From an uncultured Lachnospiraceae bacterium (GTDB lineage Bacteria > Bacillota > Clostridia > Lachnospirales > Lachnospiraceae): DNA of 64,000 nt. The notes beneath the pieces were generated by a model. The model worked only from the letters and a program-made list of their open reading frames with translations, did not search any database and had not been told where the DNA came from. The DNA lies in contig CACZBW010000006.1 of NCBI GenBank assembly GCA_902779575.1, positions 227,294 to 291,293 of the forward strand, written 5' to 3'. How positions within the stretch are numbered: position 1 is the stretch's first letter; every line of letters starts with the position of its first letter. The translations under genes were made by a program, and so were the position numbers. Below are positions 10,171 to 18,256 of this stretch, in pieces.

Positions 10171-10193
10171 ACCGGGGATGAACCATCCCCGGT
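10171..10193 (-). terminator. Terminator/attenuator between hup and rqcP
   Basis: A perfect 10 bp stem ACCGGGGATG/CATCCCCGGT with a 3-nt loop is followed on the minus strand by TTTCTTTTT. Because rqcP begins just after it, it probably lowers readthrough from the strong hup promoter rather than fully separating the genes. Confidence 0.85.
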
Positions 10194-10227
10194 CTCATAT
10201 CATTCTTTTCTTACAGGAACGCCCGTC

Positions 10228-10500
10228 TCAGTTCAGGCTGTCCTTCAGTGCCTTGCCAGCTTTGAACTTCGGAGACTTGGACGCTTTGATCGTCATGGTC
10301 TCACCTGTCTGCGGATTCCTGCCCTCACGTGCTGCTCTCTCAGAAACTTCGAATGTTCCGAAACCAACAACCTGGATCTTCTCACCCTTCTTCAGTTCTT
10401 CGCCAACTACCTCAGTAAAAGCCTTAAGAGCCTTCTCTGCATCCTTTTTGCTCAGTTCAGCCTTCTCGGCGATTGCCGCAACAAGTTCAGTTTTATTCAT
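10228..10500 (-). CDS. hup: HU-type DNA-binding protein
   Basis: A histone-like nucleoid protein of 90 residues that bends DNA as a dimer. The whole chain matches HU: MNKTELVAAIAEKAELSKKD at the N-terminus, the core VGFGTFEVSERAAREGRNPQTGE with the arm that enters the minor groove, and the C-terminal helix. It has a strong sigma-A promoter and its own terminator, consistent with high expression. Its position before rqcP is typical of Clostridia. Confidence 0.97.
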   Translation of the reverse strand: MNKTELVAAIAEKAELSKKDAEKALKAFTEVVGEELKKGEKIQVVGFGTFEVSERAAREGRNPQTGETMTIKASKSPKFKAGKALKDSLN

Positions 10501-10566
10501 GAGATTACTCCTTCTCTGATCAGTGTATTTTCCCCGTCCGTCCCCATAGGACCGGCACTGATAATA

Positions 10567-10595
10567 CTTATATAACCGATACCTCTGTTTGTCAA
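10567..10595 (-). promoter_or_regulatory. Strong sigma-A promoter for hup
   Basis: On the minus strand a perfect TTGACA (10590-10595), a 17 nt spacer and TATAAG (10567-10572). The ribosome site and ATG of hup follow about 65 nt later. Confidence 0.85.
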
Positions 10596-10664
10596 GCGTT
10601 TTGCCCTGTTTCCCCGCAATTCAACGCAGGCTTCCGGCTTTCCCCCATCGCTTTTTTCCGCAGC

Positions 10665-11930
10665 TCAGAGCACAGTATCCGCATATACTTTTTCTATCTT
10701 TCCGTAGCCGGCGCTCTCAAGCATATCCACCTGGAATTTCGCGTTTTTGCGCAGCGGCTGAACCGTCACGATCATCCCGGCTTCCCTGAGCCGGGTCGCT
10801 TTCTCAAAGACTTCCTTCACCCTGCCGCCCGCGCTCTTCATGTCGACCAGATAGGCAGCCTTTTCCGCCTCCTGCGGCATCTTCCAGTTCAGGTCACGCA
10901 GAATGGTTACGATTCGCTCGAATCCGATCGAGAAACCGCAGGCCGGAGCGTCCTGGCCGCAGAAACGCCCGACCATCCTGTCATATCTTCCGCCTCCGGC
11001 AATGGAGAAGGAATAGTTGTCAATCGTGATTTCAAAGATGGTGCCGGTATAGTAGCTCATGCCCCTGACCAGGGTCGGGTCAAACTTCAGGGTCACGGAA
11101 GCGTCCAGCATGCCGCTCACCGCCTCCATGATCGACGACAGATCATCCGACATCCCCTGCGCGGCGTCCGTCCCGCAGGTTAACAGGATGAACTCCTTCA
11201 TATCAGTTCCTTCCTCCAGCAGACGGAAGAAGGAAACGTACTTCTCCACGGATTCCGCCGCGAATCCTTCCTCAAGCAGATTCTCTTTCACGCCGTCAAG
11301 GCCGATCTTATCCATCTTGTCCAGGATTATGAAAATCTCGTCATACTGATCCTCGTTAAATCCGGCATTTGCCGCCATCGCCTTCAGGACCCTGCGGTCG
11401 TTCAGATGGATGGTGAACGCGGAGATTCCCACTTCAGCAAAGATGGTCGTCAGAGCTTTGCTCGTCGCCGCGATCAGCTCAATCTCCGCCATAATGGAGC
11501 CGTCTCCTATGATATCGATGTCGCACTGGGTAAACTGGCGGAAGCGTCCCTTCTGCGGGCGGTCGGCACGGAACACATTGCCGATCTGAAGCGCCTTGAA
11601 GGGAGACGGAAGATCATTGCGGTGGCAGGCGTAATACCTGCACAGCGGAACGGTCAAATCATAGCGCAGGGCACTGTCCGCCAGTTCCCCGCTCTTCAGC
11701 CCTCTCTCCAGCTCCGCGCCCCTCTTCAGAACCTTGAAGATCAGCTTCTCATTCTCGCCGCCCTGCCGTCCGGTCAGGTTTTCAATGTGTTCCATGACCG
11801 GCGTCTCTATCTCATCAAATCCAAACCTGGCGTAAGTATCCCGGATCAGTCCGAGCACATGCTGCCGAAGAACCATATCCGCAGGAAGAAAGTCCTGCAT
11901 TCCCTTTACGGGTGTCTGAATAAATTTCAT
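10665..11930 (-). CDS. hisS: Histidyl-tRNA synthetase
   Basis: Class II aminoacyl-tRNA synthetase that charges tRNA-His. The chain begins MKFIQTPVKGMQDFLPADM. Motif 2 (FRADRPQKGRFRQFTQCDID), the histidine signature LVRGMSYYTGTIFEI and motif 3 (CGFSIGFERI) are all present, followed by the C-terminal anticodon domain. The ATG at 11930 is chosen because GGAGG lies 5 nt upstream and homologues start there; this gives 421 residues. I see no T-box leader upstream. It is followed by the hup promoter. Confidence 0.95.
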   Translation of the reverse strand: MKFIQTPVKGMQDFLPADMVLRQHVLGLIRDTYARFGFDEIETPVMEHIENLTGRQGGENEKLIFKVLKRGAELERGLKSGELADSALRYDLTVPLCRYYACHRNDLPSPFKALQIGNVFRADRPQKGRFRQFTQCDIDIIGDGSIMAEIELIAATSKALTTIFAEVGISAFTIHLNDRRVLKAMAANAGFNEDQYDEIFIILDKMDKIGLDGVKENLLEEGFAAESVEKYVSFFRLLEEGTDMKEFILLTCGTDAAQGMSDDLSSIMEAVSGMLDASVTLKFDPTLVRGMSYYTGTIFEITIDNYSFSIAGGGRYDRMVGRFCGQDAPACGFSIGFERIVTILRDLNWKMPQEAEKAAYLVDMKSAGGRVKEVFEKATRLREAGMIVTVQPLRKNAKFQVDMLESAGYGKIEKVYADTVL

Positions 11931-12208
11931 CGCATCCTCCACGACGGCCGTCGGCGCCCCTTTCAAAAGTTATCCGGAAAGCGCACGGACAGTCATCCAT
12001 TCTGAGCGGCACCGGGCCGCTGACATTCACAGCCTTCCGTACAGCAGGCAGCAGACTGTAAACAGTAACTCCGGACTACAAAAACTCGTCTCACCTGAGC
12101 AAGTATACCCTTTTCGCGCCGCCGGGGCAACCTTTTCTCTGCCGGAACAGGCAGCCCGGCCTGAAGAAGCCGGGGCACTGCGGCAGGTTTCCGTTTACCG
12201 GCCGGAAA

Positions 12209-12223
12209 ACAGGTCCGGCCTGT
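12209..12223 (-). terminator. Weak hairpin after cca
   Basis: ACAGG-CCGGA-CCTGT followed by TTTTC on the minus strand, 5 bp past the cca stop. The stem is short, so this is only a possible terminator. The rest of the 298 bp gap to the hisS start shows nothing else recognisable. Confidence 0.4.
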
Positions 12224-12228
12224 AAAAA

Positions 12229-13572
12229 TCAGGCGCGCAGGCTCCTGCTGCGCTCCAGAAGATACTCCTTCCTGTTTCTGGCAGGATCTTCCAGCACTTC
12301 ATCCAGCAGAGCCTGAAGAACGCTCCCCAGTTCAGGACCTTTTTTCATCCCGTCCGCCAGGAGGTCGTCACCGCTCACAGCCAGCTGTTTTAACGACAGA
12401 CAGTCGCCGTCTGCCAGAATTTCCTCATAGAGTTCCTTCACCCTGTCCATATAGGCAAGCTTTTCCTTCTGTACTTCCGGATTCTGCCCCCGGATATCCG
12501 CGCACTTCACCTCCAGGAACAGCGGAAAAAGATCCTCCCCGATCCGGACCACAGCCCTGCGGACTCCCTCCGGAGTAAGATCCGGATAGAGTGAATGACA
12601 GCGGACAAGCTGCACGACGCTCCGTTCCGAAGCTCTGTCGAACTTCAGCCTTCTCATGATTCTGCCTGCGATCTCCGCTCCCGGAGCCGCATGTCCCCGA
12701 TGATGGTAGATCCCGTTCTCATCGACCGTTTGCACCGAAGGTTTCCCCATATCATGAAAAAGCATGGTCAGCCGCAGGATTCTGTCCGCCCGTATCGCCA
12801 TAAGCGTACGGATCGTGTGCTCCCCGACTGAGAAAATATGATGGGGATTGTTCTGCGGCGCTTCCATAATCAGGTCAAATTCCGGAAGCACCTGCGCCGT
12901 GATCCCGCATTCCCAGGCGAGAGAAATCATTTCAGGATGCGGCGAGACAAGCAGCTTAACCAGTTCCATCTGAATCCGTTCCGCGCTCACAAGCTTCAGG
13001 GAAGGTGCCAGTTCCTCCGCGGCCCTGCGGATCCCGGGATCCAGCTCAAAGCCCAGTTTCGCGCAGAAGCGCACAGCCCGGAAGATCCTGAGTGCGTCCT
13101 CCGTGAAACGTTCCCGCGGCTCCCCTACGCAGCGCACAAGCTTCCTTTCAAGGTCTCCCAGACCGTCGAACAGATCCACCAGACCTTCTTCCTCATTATA
13201 GGCCATGGCGTTAATGGTAAAATCCCTGCGCCTTAAATCCTCCCTCAGGCTCGAGGTGAATTCCACCCTGTCCGGGTGTCTGTGATCTTCATAATTTCCG
13301 TCCAGCCGGTAGGTTGTAACCTCGAAGCTTTCCCCGTCCATCCTGACAGTCACGGTTCCGTGCTCGATTCCCGTATCGATGGTTGCCGGAAAAATCCTTT
13401 TAATTTCTTCAGGCTTCGCGCTGGTCGTGATATCCCAGTCATCCGGAGCGCATCCGAGAATCATGTCCCTCACGCAGCCGCCCACTGCGAAGGCCTCATA
13501 TCCTTCCCGGTGAAGGCAGTCAAGTACCTTCCTGACTTTTACCGGGATTGTTATATTAAACAAATTACGCAT
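12229..13572 (-). CDS. cca: CCA tRNA nucleotidyltransferase with HD domain
   Basis: Adds or repairs the 3' CCA of tRNAs. The nucleotidyltransferase head has VGGCVRD near residue 25, the catalytic DWDIT pair and the RRDFTINAMAYN signature. An HD-type domain (LFHDMGKPS) follows in the middle. Several upstream in-frame ATGs exist; the ATG at 13572 (MRNLFNITIP) fits homologues best, though its AAAGGA site is 15 nt away. That gives 447 residues. It is transcribed divergently from cspA. Confidence 0.9.
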   Translation of the reverse strand: MRNLFNITIPVKVRKVLDCLHREGYEAFAVGGCVRDMILGCAPDDWDITTSAKPEEIKRIFPATIDTGIEHGTVTVRMDGESFEVTTYRLDGNYEDHRHPDRVEFTSSLREDLRRRDFTINAMAYNEEEGLVDLFDGLGDLERKLVRCVGEPRERFTEDALRIFRAVRFCAKLGFELDPGIRRAAEELAPSLKLVSAERIQMELVKLLVSPHPEMISLAWECGITAQVLPEFDLIMEAPQNNPHHIFSVGEHTIRTLMAIRADRILRLTMLFHDMGKPSVQTVDENGIYHHRGHAAPGAEIAGRIMRRLKFDRASERSVVQLVRCHSLYPDLTPEGVRRAVVRIGEDLFPLFLEVKCADIRGQNPEVQKEKLAYMDRVKELYEEILADGDCLSLKQLAVSGDDLLADGMKKGPELGSVLQALLDEVLEDPARNRKEYLLERSRSLRA

Positions 13573-13680
13573 GGCAAAAAACCAATTTCCTTTCGTTTTA
13601 TCAGTAATATTGCACATATTGTGCATGCTCACCATTTGCATCTATCTGTAAATACGAATAGGAGTGTGCTTTTTTTAGTC

Positions 13681-13709
13681 TTGACACTTCAAGTGCCGGG
13701 CGATATAAT
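13681..13709 (+). promoter_or_regulatory. Perfect consensus sigma-A promoter of cspA
   Basis: TTGACA (13681-13686), exactly 17 nt, TATAAT (13704-13709): both boxes are perfect. Transcription should start near 13716. That leaves a 5' leader of about 130 nt before the ATG, the long untranslated leader typical of cold-shock mRNAs. Confidence 0.92.
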
Positions 13710-13845
13710 CGTTTTGCAATTAAGATTGACGGTTTTAAGATACATGGCCCTCGTTGATATATGTTGTTGATTGTCAACAAAGCTTGTGTTTTTTATAACC
13801 CACGATCAATCAATATCTATATATTTCAATGGAGGTAGTACCATA

Positions 13846-14046
13846 ATGAACAAGGGTACAGTTAAGTGGTTCAACGCTGAAAAAGGTTATGGCTTTATCA
13901 CAGGTGAGGACGGAAAGGACGTTTTCGTTCATTTCTCCGCTATTCAGGGCGAAGGCTTCAAAACCCTGGAAGAGGGTCAGGCAGTTTCTTATGATCTGAT
14001 CGAGGGCAATCGCGGAACTCAGGCTGCCAACGTCGTAAAACTGTAA
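13846..14046 (+). CDS. Cold-shock protein (CspA family)
   Basis: A 66-residue single cold-shock domain that binds single-stranded RNA/DNA as a chaperone. RNP1-like [11 protein letters not shown] and RNP2-like VFVHFSAI are both present, and the chain starts [18 protein letters not shown] longer in-frame start at 13771 is rejected: family members begin at this Met, GGAGG is 10 nt upstream of it, and the upstream residues look like untranslated leader. It has a perfect promoter and a perfect terminator, so it is monocistronic and probably highly expressed. It is one of the few plus-strand genes. Confidence 0.96.
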   Translation: MNKGTVKWFNAEKGYGFITGEDGKDVFVHFSAIQGEGFKTLEEGQAVSYDLIEGNRGTQAANVVKL

Positions 14047-14084
14047 TTTTTCAGCTGATATTATAAGCGATTTCTGATAGGAAC

Positions 14085-14112
14085 GCGGTCCGCTCAGGCG
14101 GACCGCTTTTTT
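14085..14112 (+). terminator. Intrinsic terminator of cspA
   Basis: A perfect 9 bp stem GCGGTCCGC/GCGGACCGC with loop TCAG and six T immediately after, about 40 bp past the cspA stop. Confidence 0.95.
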
Positions 14113-14118
14113 CATGCC

Positions 14119-14211
14119 TGCCGCTGCAGACAGGCTGTTCTTTGCCCGGCGTCCGCCTGCTTCCTGCCCGCCGCTGCAGACAGGCTGTTCTTTGCCCGGG
14201 CGTCCGCCTGC
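14119..14211. repeat. Two-copy tandem repeat after the cspA terminator
   Basis: A segment of about 41 bp beginning CCGCTGCAGACAGGCTG and ending GTCCGCCTGC occurs at about 14119-14160 and again at 14171-14211, a 50 bp period. The only difference in the core is one extra G. It is noncoding and lies between the cspA terminator and the end of the TPR gene. Confidence 0.85.
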
Positions 14212-14261
14212 GCCGTCATGAGCTTCAGCGCCGCGGACCGGGATATCGTCTGCGGCAGGGT

Positions 14262-15329
14262 TCAGCGCGTACTCAGGAAAGTGAGTTCCTTCTGCCCCCT
14301 CTGGTCGGTCGGATAGCGTTCCGCATAGGCGCGGCATTTCTCTCTGGCCATGACAAAATCAAGCTTGCGCTCATATGCGACAATCTCATTGAAATATAGT
14401 TCCTGCTTTCCCTGATTTCCTTCCAGCGCCAGACCTTCACCGATATAAACCAGGGCGGAATCCGGATCCCCCGACTGCAGGGCGCACAGGGCAAGCCCGT
14501 TGTAGCTGTCCACGTTCGCGCCTTCGATCGACTGAATCTGATTATAAATTGCCCGGGCGTTGTCATAATCGCCCCTGGCAAGGTAAATCTGCCCCATCAG
14601 GGACAGGGCCGGTACATAGTTTGCCTTCACAGGTTCGATCAGGGCTTTCTGTGCTTCGTCATACTGCTCCAGATAAAAATAGATCTGGCCGATATGGACA
14701 TAGCTGTCCGTGCTGTCAGGCGTAATGCTCAGAGCCGTCTGCAGATACTCATCCCCGATCCCTGAGAGTTTCATCTGTTCATAGACACTGTAAATATTCA
14801 GGTACAGGTCGTAATTTCCCGGATCCAGGCTGACCGCATAATCGAAATTCACCCTTGCCTTGTCAAGTTCCGACCGGCACAGGTAAGCGGCTCCCCGGAA
14901 ATAGTAGGCGTCCACAAGCTTCCCGTCCAGCTCCACAAGCTGATCACAGGTCTGGATCGTGCCGTCGTAATCCTTCAGACGGTACTGTGCGGAGGCTTTA
15001 TACTGAAGCAGATCCAGCACAGTCTCAGGCATCTTGTCGTCCGTGGCGGCCAATGCCTGGTTGAAGGCTTCGATCGCCTCCCCGTAGCGGGCCTGTCCCA
15101 TCAGCGCAATCCCCAGGCCTCTTGAAGCCGATACCGGATCCTCTCCCTGGGAGAGCGCAGCCGAAAATGCCTCCTCCGCTGCCATGTAATCCGAGGAAAG
15201 AAGCGCCGTATATCCCGCTTCCGTATGTGCGACGGAAACCGCACTGCCGCAGCCGGAACAAAGAAAAACGGTCATCAACAGTAAGGCGCCCGCAATGATA
15301 TTGTTTTTGCCCTTTTTATATTTGCTCAT
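14262..15329 (-). CDS. TPR-repeat lipoprotein
   Basis: A 355-residue protein with a basic N-terminus, a hydrophobic segment (about 11-24) and a lipobox-like LCSGC with Cys 27 as the likely lipidated residue. It should therefore sit on the outer face of the membrane. The rest is a run of at least seven tetratricopeptide-like helix pairs with the usual Ala/Tyr/Gly spacing (for example AYFRGAAYLC, YVHIGQIYFY, YNGLALCALQ). These repeats normally bind partner proteins; no catalytic domain is seen. GAGGA precedes the ATG by about 6 nt. The partner and role are unknown. Confidence 0.8.
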   Translation of the reverse strand: MSKYKKGKNNIIAGALLLMTVFLCSGCGSAVSVAHTEAGYTALLSSDYMAAEEAFSAALSQGEDPVSASRGLGIALMGQARYGEAIEAFNQALAATDDKMPETVLDLLQYKASAQYRLKDYDGTIQTCDQLVELDGKLVDAYYFRGAAYLCRSELDKARVNFDYAVSLDPGNYDLYLNIYSVYEQMKLSGIGDEYLQTALSITPDSTDSYVHIGQIYFYLEQYDEAQKALIEPVKANYVPALSLMGQIYLARGDYDNARAIYNQIQSIEGANVDSYNGLALCALQSGDPDSALVYIGEGLALEGNQGKQELYFNEIVAYERKLDFVMAREKCRAYAERYPTDQRGQKELTFLSTR

Positions 15330-15690
15330 AAATGATCCTCGTGCATTTCTTCTGTGCTGCCCTTCATCGCCTTCCGGGAACGCCGTCAGCGTTCCGGCCG
15401 GCCCTGTTTCTCCATTGCAGAGGCGGCATGCTTTTTTATCATAGCATATCCGGCAAAAAAAATGAAATACATTGTTTCATCTGTTGGGCGTGGTCCGTGA
15501 ACAGGAATATCCGGACATCAGGAAAGCGCAGCGTACTGGCGCTGCGCTTTCGAATATCACTTATGTTATGTATCTGTTTACAGTGGGTATAACTATGTGG
15601 ATTATGCGGCTCCATGACCGGCCGTCTTCCTTTTTCGCAGCAGATTCCGTTCCTGCTGACTGTCCGGTGCTGCAGCAAAAGGCCCGTCTG
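15330..15690. other. Gap between ribU and the TPR lipoprotein
   Basis: This 361 bp region contains a strong hairpin at 15523-15549 (see terminator) and otherwise no credible gene or RNA. Confidence 0.6.
15523..15549 (-). terminator. Terminator hairpin after ribU
   Basis: An 11 bp perfect stem AAAGCGCAGCG/CGCTGCGCTTT with a 5-6 nt loop. The T-run is only three bases on either strand. It would end the ribU transcript about 140 bp beyond its stop. Confidence 0.7.
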
Positions 15691-16341
15691 TCACCTTGAG
15701 GTCCCGTGGATCAGCGGGGACAGCGGCTTATAGATCAGCAGGCAGATCACTACGGAAAGCATCTCCTTTACAAAGGTAAAGGGCATATTAAAGATCAGCA
15801 GGCAGCTGAGCAGATCTCCGTCCTTGATCGAAGGACGAATGGCCTGATACATCGCGATGATTGTCTCCCTGGGCATAAAGGCCGTATAGAAGGGATAAAC
15901 AATGAAATAGTTGGTCAGCACGCTGAGAAGGGCGGACAGGACAGCACCTGTCAGAGCTCCGATAATTGCGCTCTTTTTGCTCTTATTGCGCTGGTAGATG
16001 AATCCGGCCGGCGCCACGAAGAAGGCGCTCAGGAGGAAATTGGAAAGCTCCCCGATCCCGCCTGTCGAAGTGCGAACAAGGTGGAGGAGGTTCTTGATCA
16101 GCGCGATCGCGACGCCGTACAGCGGTCCCATGGCGAAGGAACCGATCAGGGCCGGAAGATCCGACAGATCCATCTTGATAAAGGACGGCATGAGGGGAAC
16201 GGAAAAATCGAACTGCATCAGCACGATGGACACCGCCGAAAGCATGGCGGTGACGGCGAGATAGCGGGTTCTCCTCTCTGTCTTTGACAAAGAGCCGGCC
16301 TTATAGCTGTTGTTGTGAATTGCTTTTGAATTGCTGCTCAT
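15691..16341 (-). CDS. ribU: Riboflavin ECF transporter S component
   Basis: The substrate-binding membrane subunit of an energy-coupling-factor riboflavin importer; it needs the EcfA/A'/T module, which is not in this window. The 216-residue chain has about six membrane segments after a Ser/Lys-rich N-terminus. It carries the RibU-type early stretch MPSFIKMDLSDLPALIGSFA, followed by GPLYGVAIALIKNLLH. The assignment is strongly supported by the FMN riboswitch in its leader, which would shut it off when flavin is plentiful. A terminator hairpin follows. Confidence 0.93.
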   Translation of the reverse strand: MSSNSKAIHNNSYKAGSLSKTERRTRYLAVTAMLSAVSIVLMQFDFSVPLMPSFIKMDLSDLPALIGSFAMGPLYGVAIALIKNLLHLVRTSTGGIGELSNFLLSAFFVAPAGFIYQRNKSKKSAIIGALTGAVLSALLSVLTNYFIVYPFYTAFMPRETIIAMYQAIRPSIKDGDLLSCLLIFNMPFTFVKEMLSVVICLLIYKPLSPLIHGTSR

Positions 16342-16431
16342 CTGAAAACACTCCTTTCGTGTTTCAGGAGATGACAGAGGATGGCAGATAACAGAAATTG
16401 GACAGAGACGCTTTCCTCTCCCGGTCCGATT

Positions 16432-16466
16432 AAAAAATCCGAAGCCTTATACATGGTCTCCGGACG
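16432..16466 (-). terminator. Expression-platform terminator of the FMN riboswitch
   Basis: Right after the aptamer the minus strand reads TCCGGAGACC, an 8-nt loop, GGCTTCGGA and then six T (plus-strand A-run 16432-16437). The stem is imperfect but well placed. It implies transcriptional termination when FMN is bound, about 90 nt before the ribU start. Confidence 0.65.
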
Positions 16467-16470
16467 TCTC

Positions 16471-16584
16471 CCATCTTCTTCCATCCGGACTGTAACCGTC
16501 GGTTCCGGAATCTCACCGGATCAGCCGCCGAAGCGGGTCGCAGACTTTAACTGCCGGTGGGGACTTTCACCCCGCCCTGAAGAT
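16471..16584 (-). ncRNA. FMN riboswitch (RFN element)
   Basis: Reading the minus strand, the conserved RFN blocks occur in order: AGGGCGGGGTGAAAGTCCCC, ACCGGCAGT, GATCCGGTGAGATTCCGG, ACCGACGGT, and the closing GTCCGGATGGAAGAAGATGG. These are the six-helix junction sequences of the FMN aptamer. It lies upstream of ribU with its own promoter (16666-16694), fitting flavin feedback on riboflavin uptake. Confidence 0.97.
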
Positions 16585-16665
16585 CAATTTTCTCTTGTAA
16601 CAACAGGGGTTCGCGGCCTGCCGCGAAAAATCGTAACAGGCTGCGCAACACCCTTAGCCGTCAAA

Positions 16666-16694
16666 ATATTAGCATATTTGCCCCGCCCTGGCAA
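16666..16694 (-). promoter_or_regulatory. Promoter of the FMN riboswitch-ribU transcript
   Basis: On the minus strand TTGCCA (16689-16694), 17 nt, TAATAT (16666-16671). The aptamer starts about 75 nt downstream, with a small hairpin TTCGCGG/CCGCGAA (16609-16626) between. Confidence 0.7.
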
Positions 16695-16714
16695 GCACTT
16701 TCTGCTTCTCCTGG

Positions 16715-16736
16715 ATACTAGTCACATCACTAGTAT
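16715..16736. repeat. Perfect inverted repeat at the island edge
   Basis: ATACTAGT, six bases, ACTAGTAT. It lies just upstream of the riboswitch promoter and at the start of the AT-richer island. It could be an operator or a scar; nothing decides between them. Confidence 0.5.
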
Positions 16737-16807
16737 AATTATGGATATTCACCTGTGCCGTATGGCCAAAGATCGAAGCCCTTACGACATCCGTAAACCT
16801 GAATTTA

Positions 16808-17359
16808 TTAAACCAGGAACTGTTCCAACACTATCTCCCGGATGGAGTCTTCTGTTTTTTTACCGGTGTTATTATAGATATGGCCTTGATTCTCCGGCAT
16901 GGCTTCCAATTTCTTTTTCAGAAACAGAGCTCTGTCTATCATATCAACATCTCCTCTGTTCCGAATACGTTTTTCAATTTCATCTGCATCAGCTGTCAAA
17001 ACAATATAATACAGAGAAGAATTGTTCTTCTCCGCCAACTTCCTTACACGGTCAAGTTCATCTTCAATCACATAGTCTATAATAACATCAAGTTTATCCT
17101 GAAGAGCTCTATTCGCTGTGGCAATGATACAGTCCCAGTTAAATCGCAAAATATCTTCCCACAGAACCTGATCTGAAGCCTGTCCATCAACAAAGAAATC
17201 TCCCTTATCTTCCGGCTCCACAAACCCTCTATGAAAATCATCCCCATGGATAACATAAACCGTTTTACATTCTTTTAAAACAAGATATCTTGAAAAGGAA
17301 TCTGCAAAAGTGGTTTTCCCGCAACCACATGCACCGGACACAAAAAAGATTCTCGACAT
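16808..17359 (-). CDS. P-loop nucleotide/small-molecule kinase-like protein
   Basis: A 183-residue P-loop protein. It opens with a hydrophobic strand and GACGCGKTT (Walker A, residues 8-17), followed by VIHGDDFHR near 39. That spacing is seen in small kinases of the AAA_33/zeta-toxin/shikimate-kinase-like group. The substrate is unknown. It is AT-richer than its neighbours, suggesting acquisition. It starts 3 nt after the stop of the preceding DUF4177-like frame (TAAGGATG), so the pair was translationally coupled. The acetyltransferase upstream completes a three-gene cassette. Confidence 0.75.
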   Translation of the reverse strand: MSRIFFVSGACGCGKTTFADSFSRYLVLKECKTVYVIHGDDFHRGFVEPEDKGDFFVDGQASDQVLWEDILRFNWDCIIATANRALQDKLDVIIDYVIEDELDRVRKLAEKNNSSLYYIVLTADADEIEKRIRNRGDVDMIDRALFLKKKLEAMPENQGHIYNNTGKKTEDSIREIVLEQFLV

Positions 17360-17361
17360 CC

Positions 17362-17594
17362 TTAATCACCTCGTAGTTTCTTTGATGTAAACAGGAGTAC
17401 ATCATCATCAAAAGTGCAAATTGTCTCATATCCCGATTCATCATTCAGACTCAGCCAGACGATGTACAACTAACCATTTCCCATCCATCATTGCCAGGCA
17501 GGTTAAGCTGATTTTCAATCTGATTGACCTTAACACTTCCCCCAAAGAAAGCCTGAGGATCATAATTCACCACTTTGTATTCGTACTTTCCCAT
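17362..17594 (-). pseudogene. Frameshifted small DUF4177-like gene
   Basis: From the ATG at 17594 the minus strand encodes MGKYEYKVVNYDP and, later, NDGWEMVSCTSS, then hits TGA. Shifting frame at about 17459 gives WLSLNDESGYETICTFDDDV and LLFTSKKLRGD, ending in TAA right before the kinase start. The order (YKVV, GWEMVS, final aromatic strand) resembles DUF4177 domains of about 75 residues. One base change in length would restore it. It follows the acetyltransferase stop by 1 nt. A programmed shift is possible but I see no slippery heptamer. Confidence 0.65.
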
Positions 17595-17595
17595 A

Positions 17596-18063
17596 CTAAC
17601 CTTCCTTGCAAATATCGATTAATACATATAAGAGTTCAATCTCATCAAGTCCATCGGTAATTACATTTTTTCTGCCTGTTTCTCGAAATCCCATTTTGTG
17701 ATACAGCCGCTTTGCATTGGAATTGTTTTCGAGTATCCATAAAGAGGGGGTGCCTGTACACTGCTCCATTGCGAATTGCAACAGCTTTGTGCCATAGCCC
17801 ATTCTCTGTTTTTGTGGAAGTATATAAAGATCTTCAATAAGATCATCTTTGACTGATACAATACCAATCGGCTCATCATCTTCTATCAGCATAAAAAATC
17901 TACTCCCACAATCTATCTTACTTTGTATATACCCCTGTTGTCTTTCAGGCGTGTGCATTTCGACAAAATCGGGTGCGCAAAAAGAACTATGAGACTCTTT
18001 CCATGAGACCGAATGTATAATCGCGGCTTGAAGCAAGTTCGTTTTGTCTACTGCAACAATCAT
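17596..18063 (-). CDS. GNAT-family N-acetyltransferase
   Basis: A 155-residue acetyl-CoA-dependent acetyltransferase. The acetyl-CoA loop (motif A) is QRMGYGTKLL near residues 85-95. It is preceded by DDLIEDLYILPQ and followed by SLWILENNSNAKRLYHKMGF (motif B), all typical of GNAT enzymes. The acceptor is unknown. It is the first gene of the AT-rich cassette GNAT / DUF4177-like / P-loop kinase. It lies beside a repeat copy (18100-18244), suggesting horizontal origin. Confidence 0.85.
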   Translation of the reverse strand: MIVAVDKTNLLQAAIIHSVSWKESHSSFCAPDFVEMHTPERQQGYIQSKIDCGSRFFMLIEDDEPIGIVSVKDDLIEDLYILPQKQRMGYGTKLLQFAMEQCTGTPSLWILENNSNAKRLYHKMGFRETGRKNVITDGLDEIELLYVLIDICKEG

Positions 18064-18099
18064 GCTTTCCTCCCTAAATCTCTTTTCTTCTTTGGGAAT

Positions 18100-18244
18100 A
18101 ATATATCTGGGACTCGGTCTGACTTCAACATTCTTCTGTTTGATCTCCAGAATGTACTCTCAACGTCCTACACAACAAAATCCCCAGAGGTTTATCGCCT
18201 CCGGGGACTCCCATTGTCTTTAGTAGTCGGAATTACCGACCATT
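18100..18244. repeat. Diverged direct repeat, copy 1 (intact)
   Basis: Shares with 19070-19301 the order: AATAATAT, CGGTCTGACTTCAACATTC, TTCTGTTTGATC, a terminator-like hairpin AATCCCC..GGGGA, then TTGTCTT.AG.AGTCGGAA and ATTAACCG. The copies are in the same orientation and bracket about 0.8 kb of decayed coding DNA. The hairpin here (about 18179-18208) is uninterrupted. Confidence 0.8.
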
Positions 18245-18256
18245 AACCGCTCAGTC

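Noticed and set aside
11931-12228. T-box leader before hisS
   Set aside because: No T-box sequence or specifier-like stem was seen.
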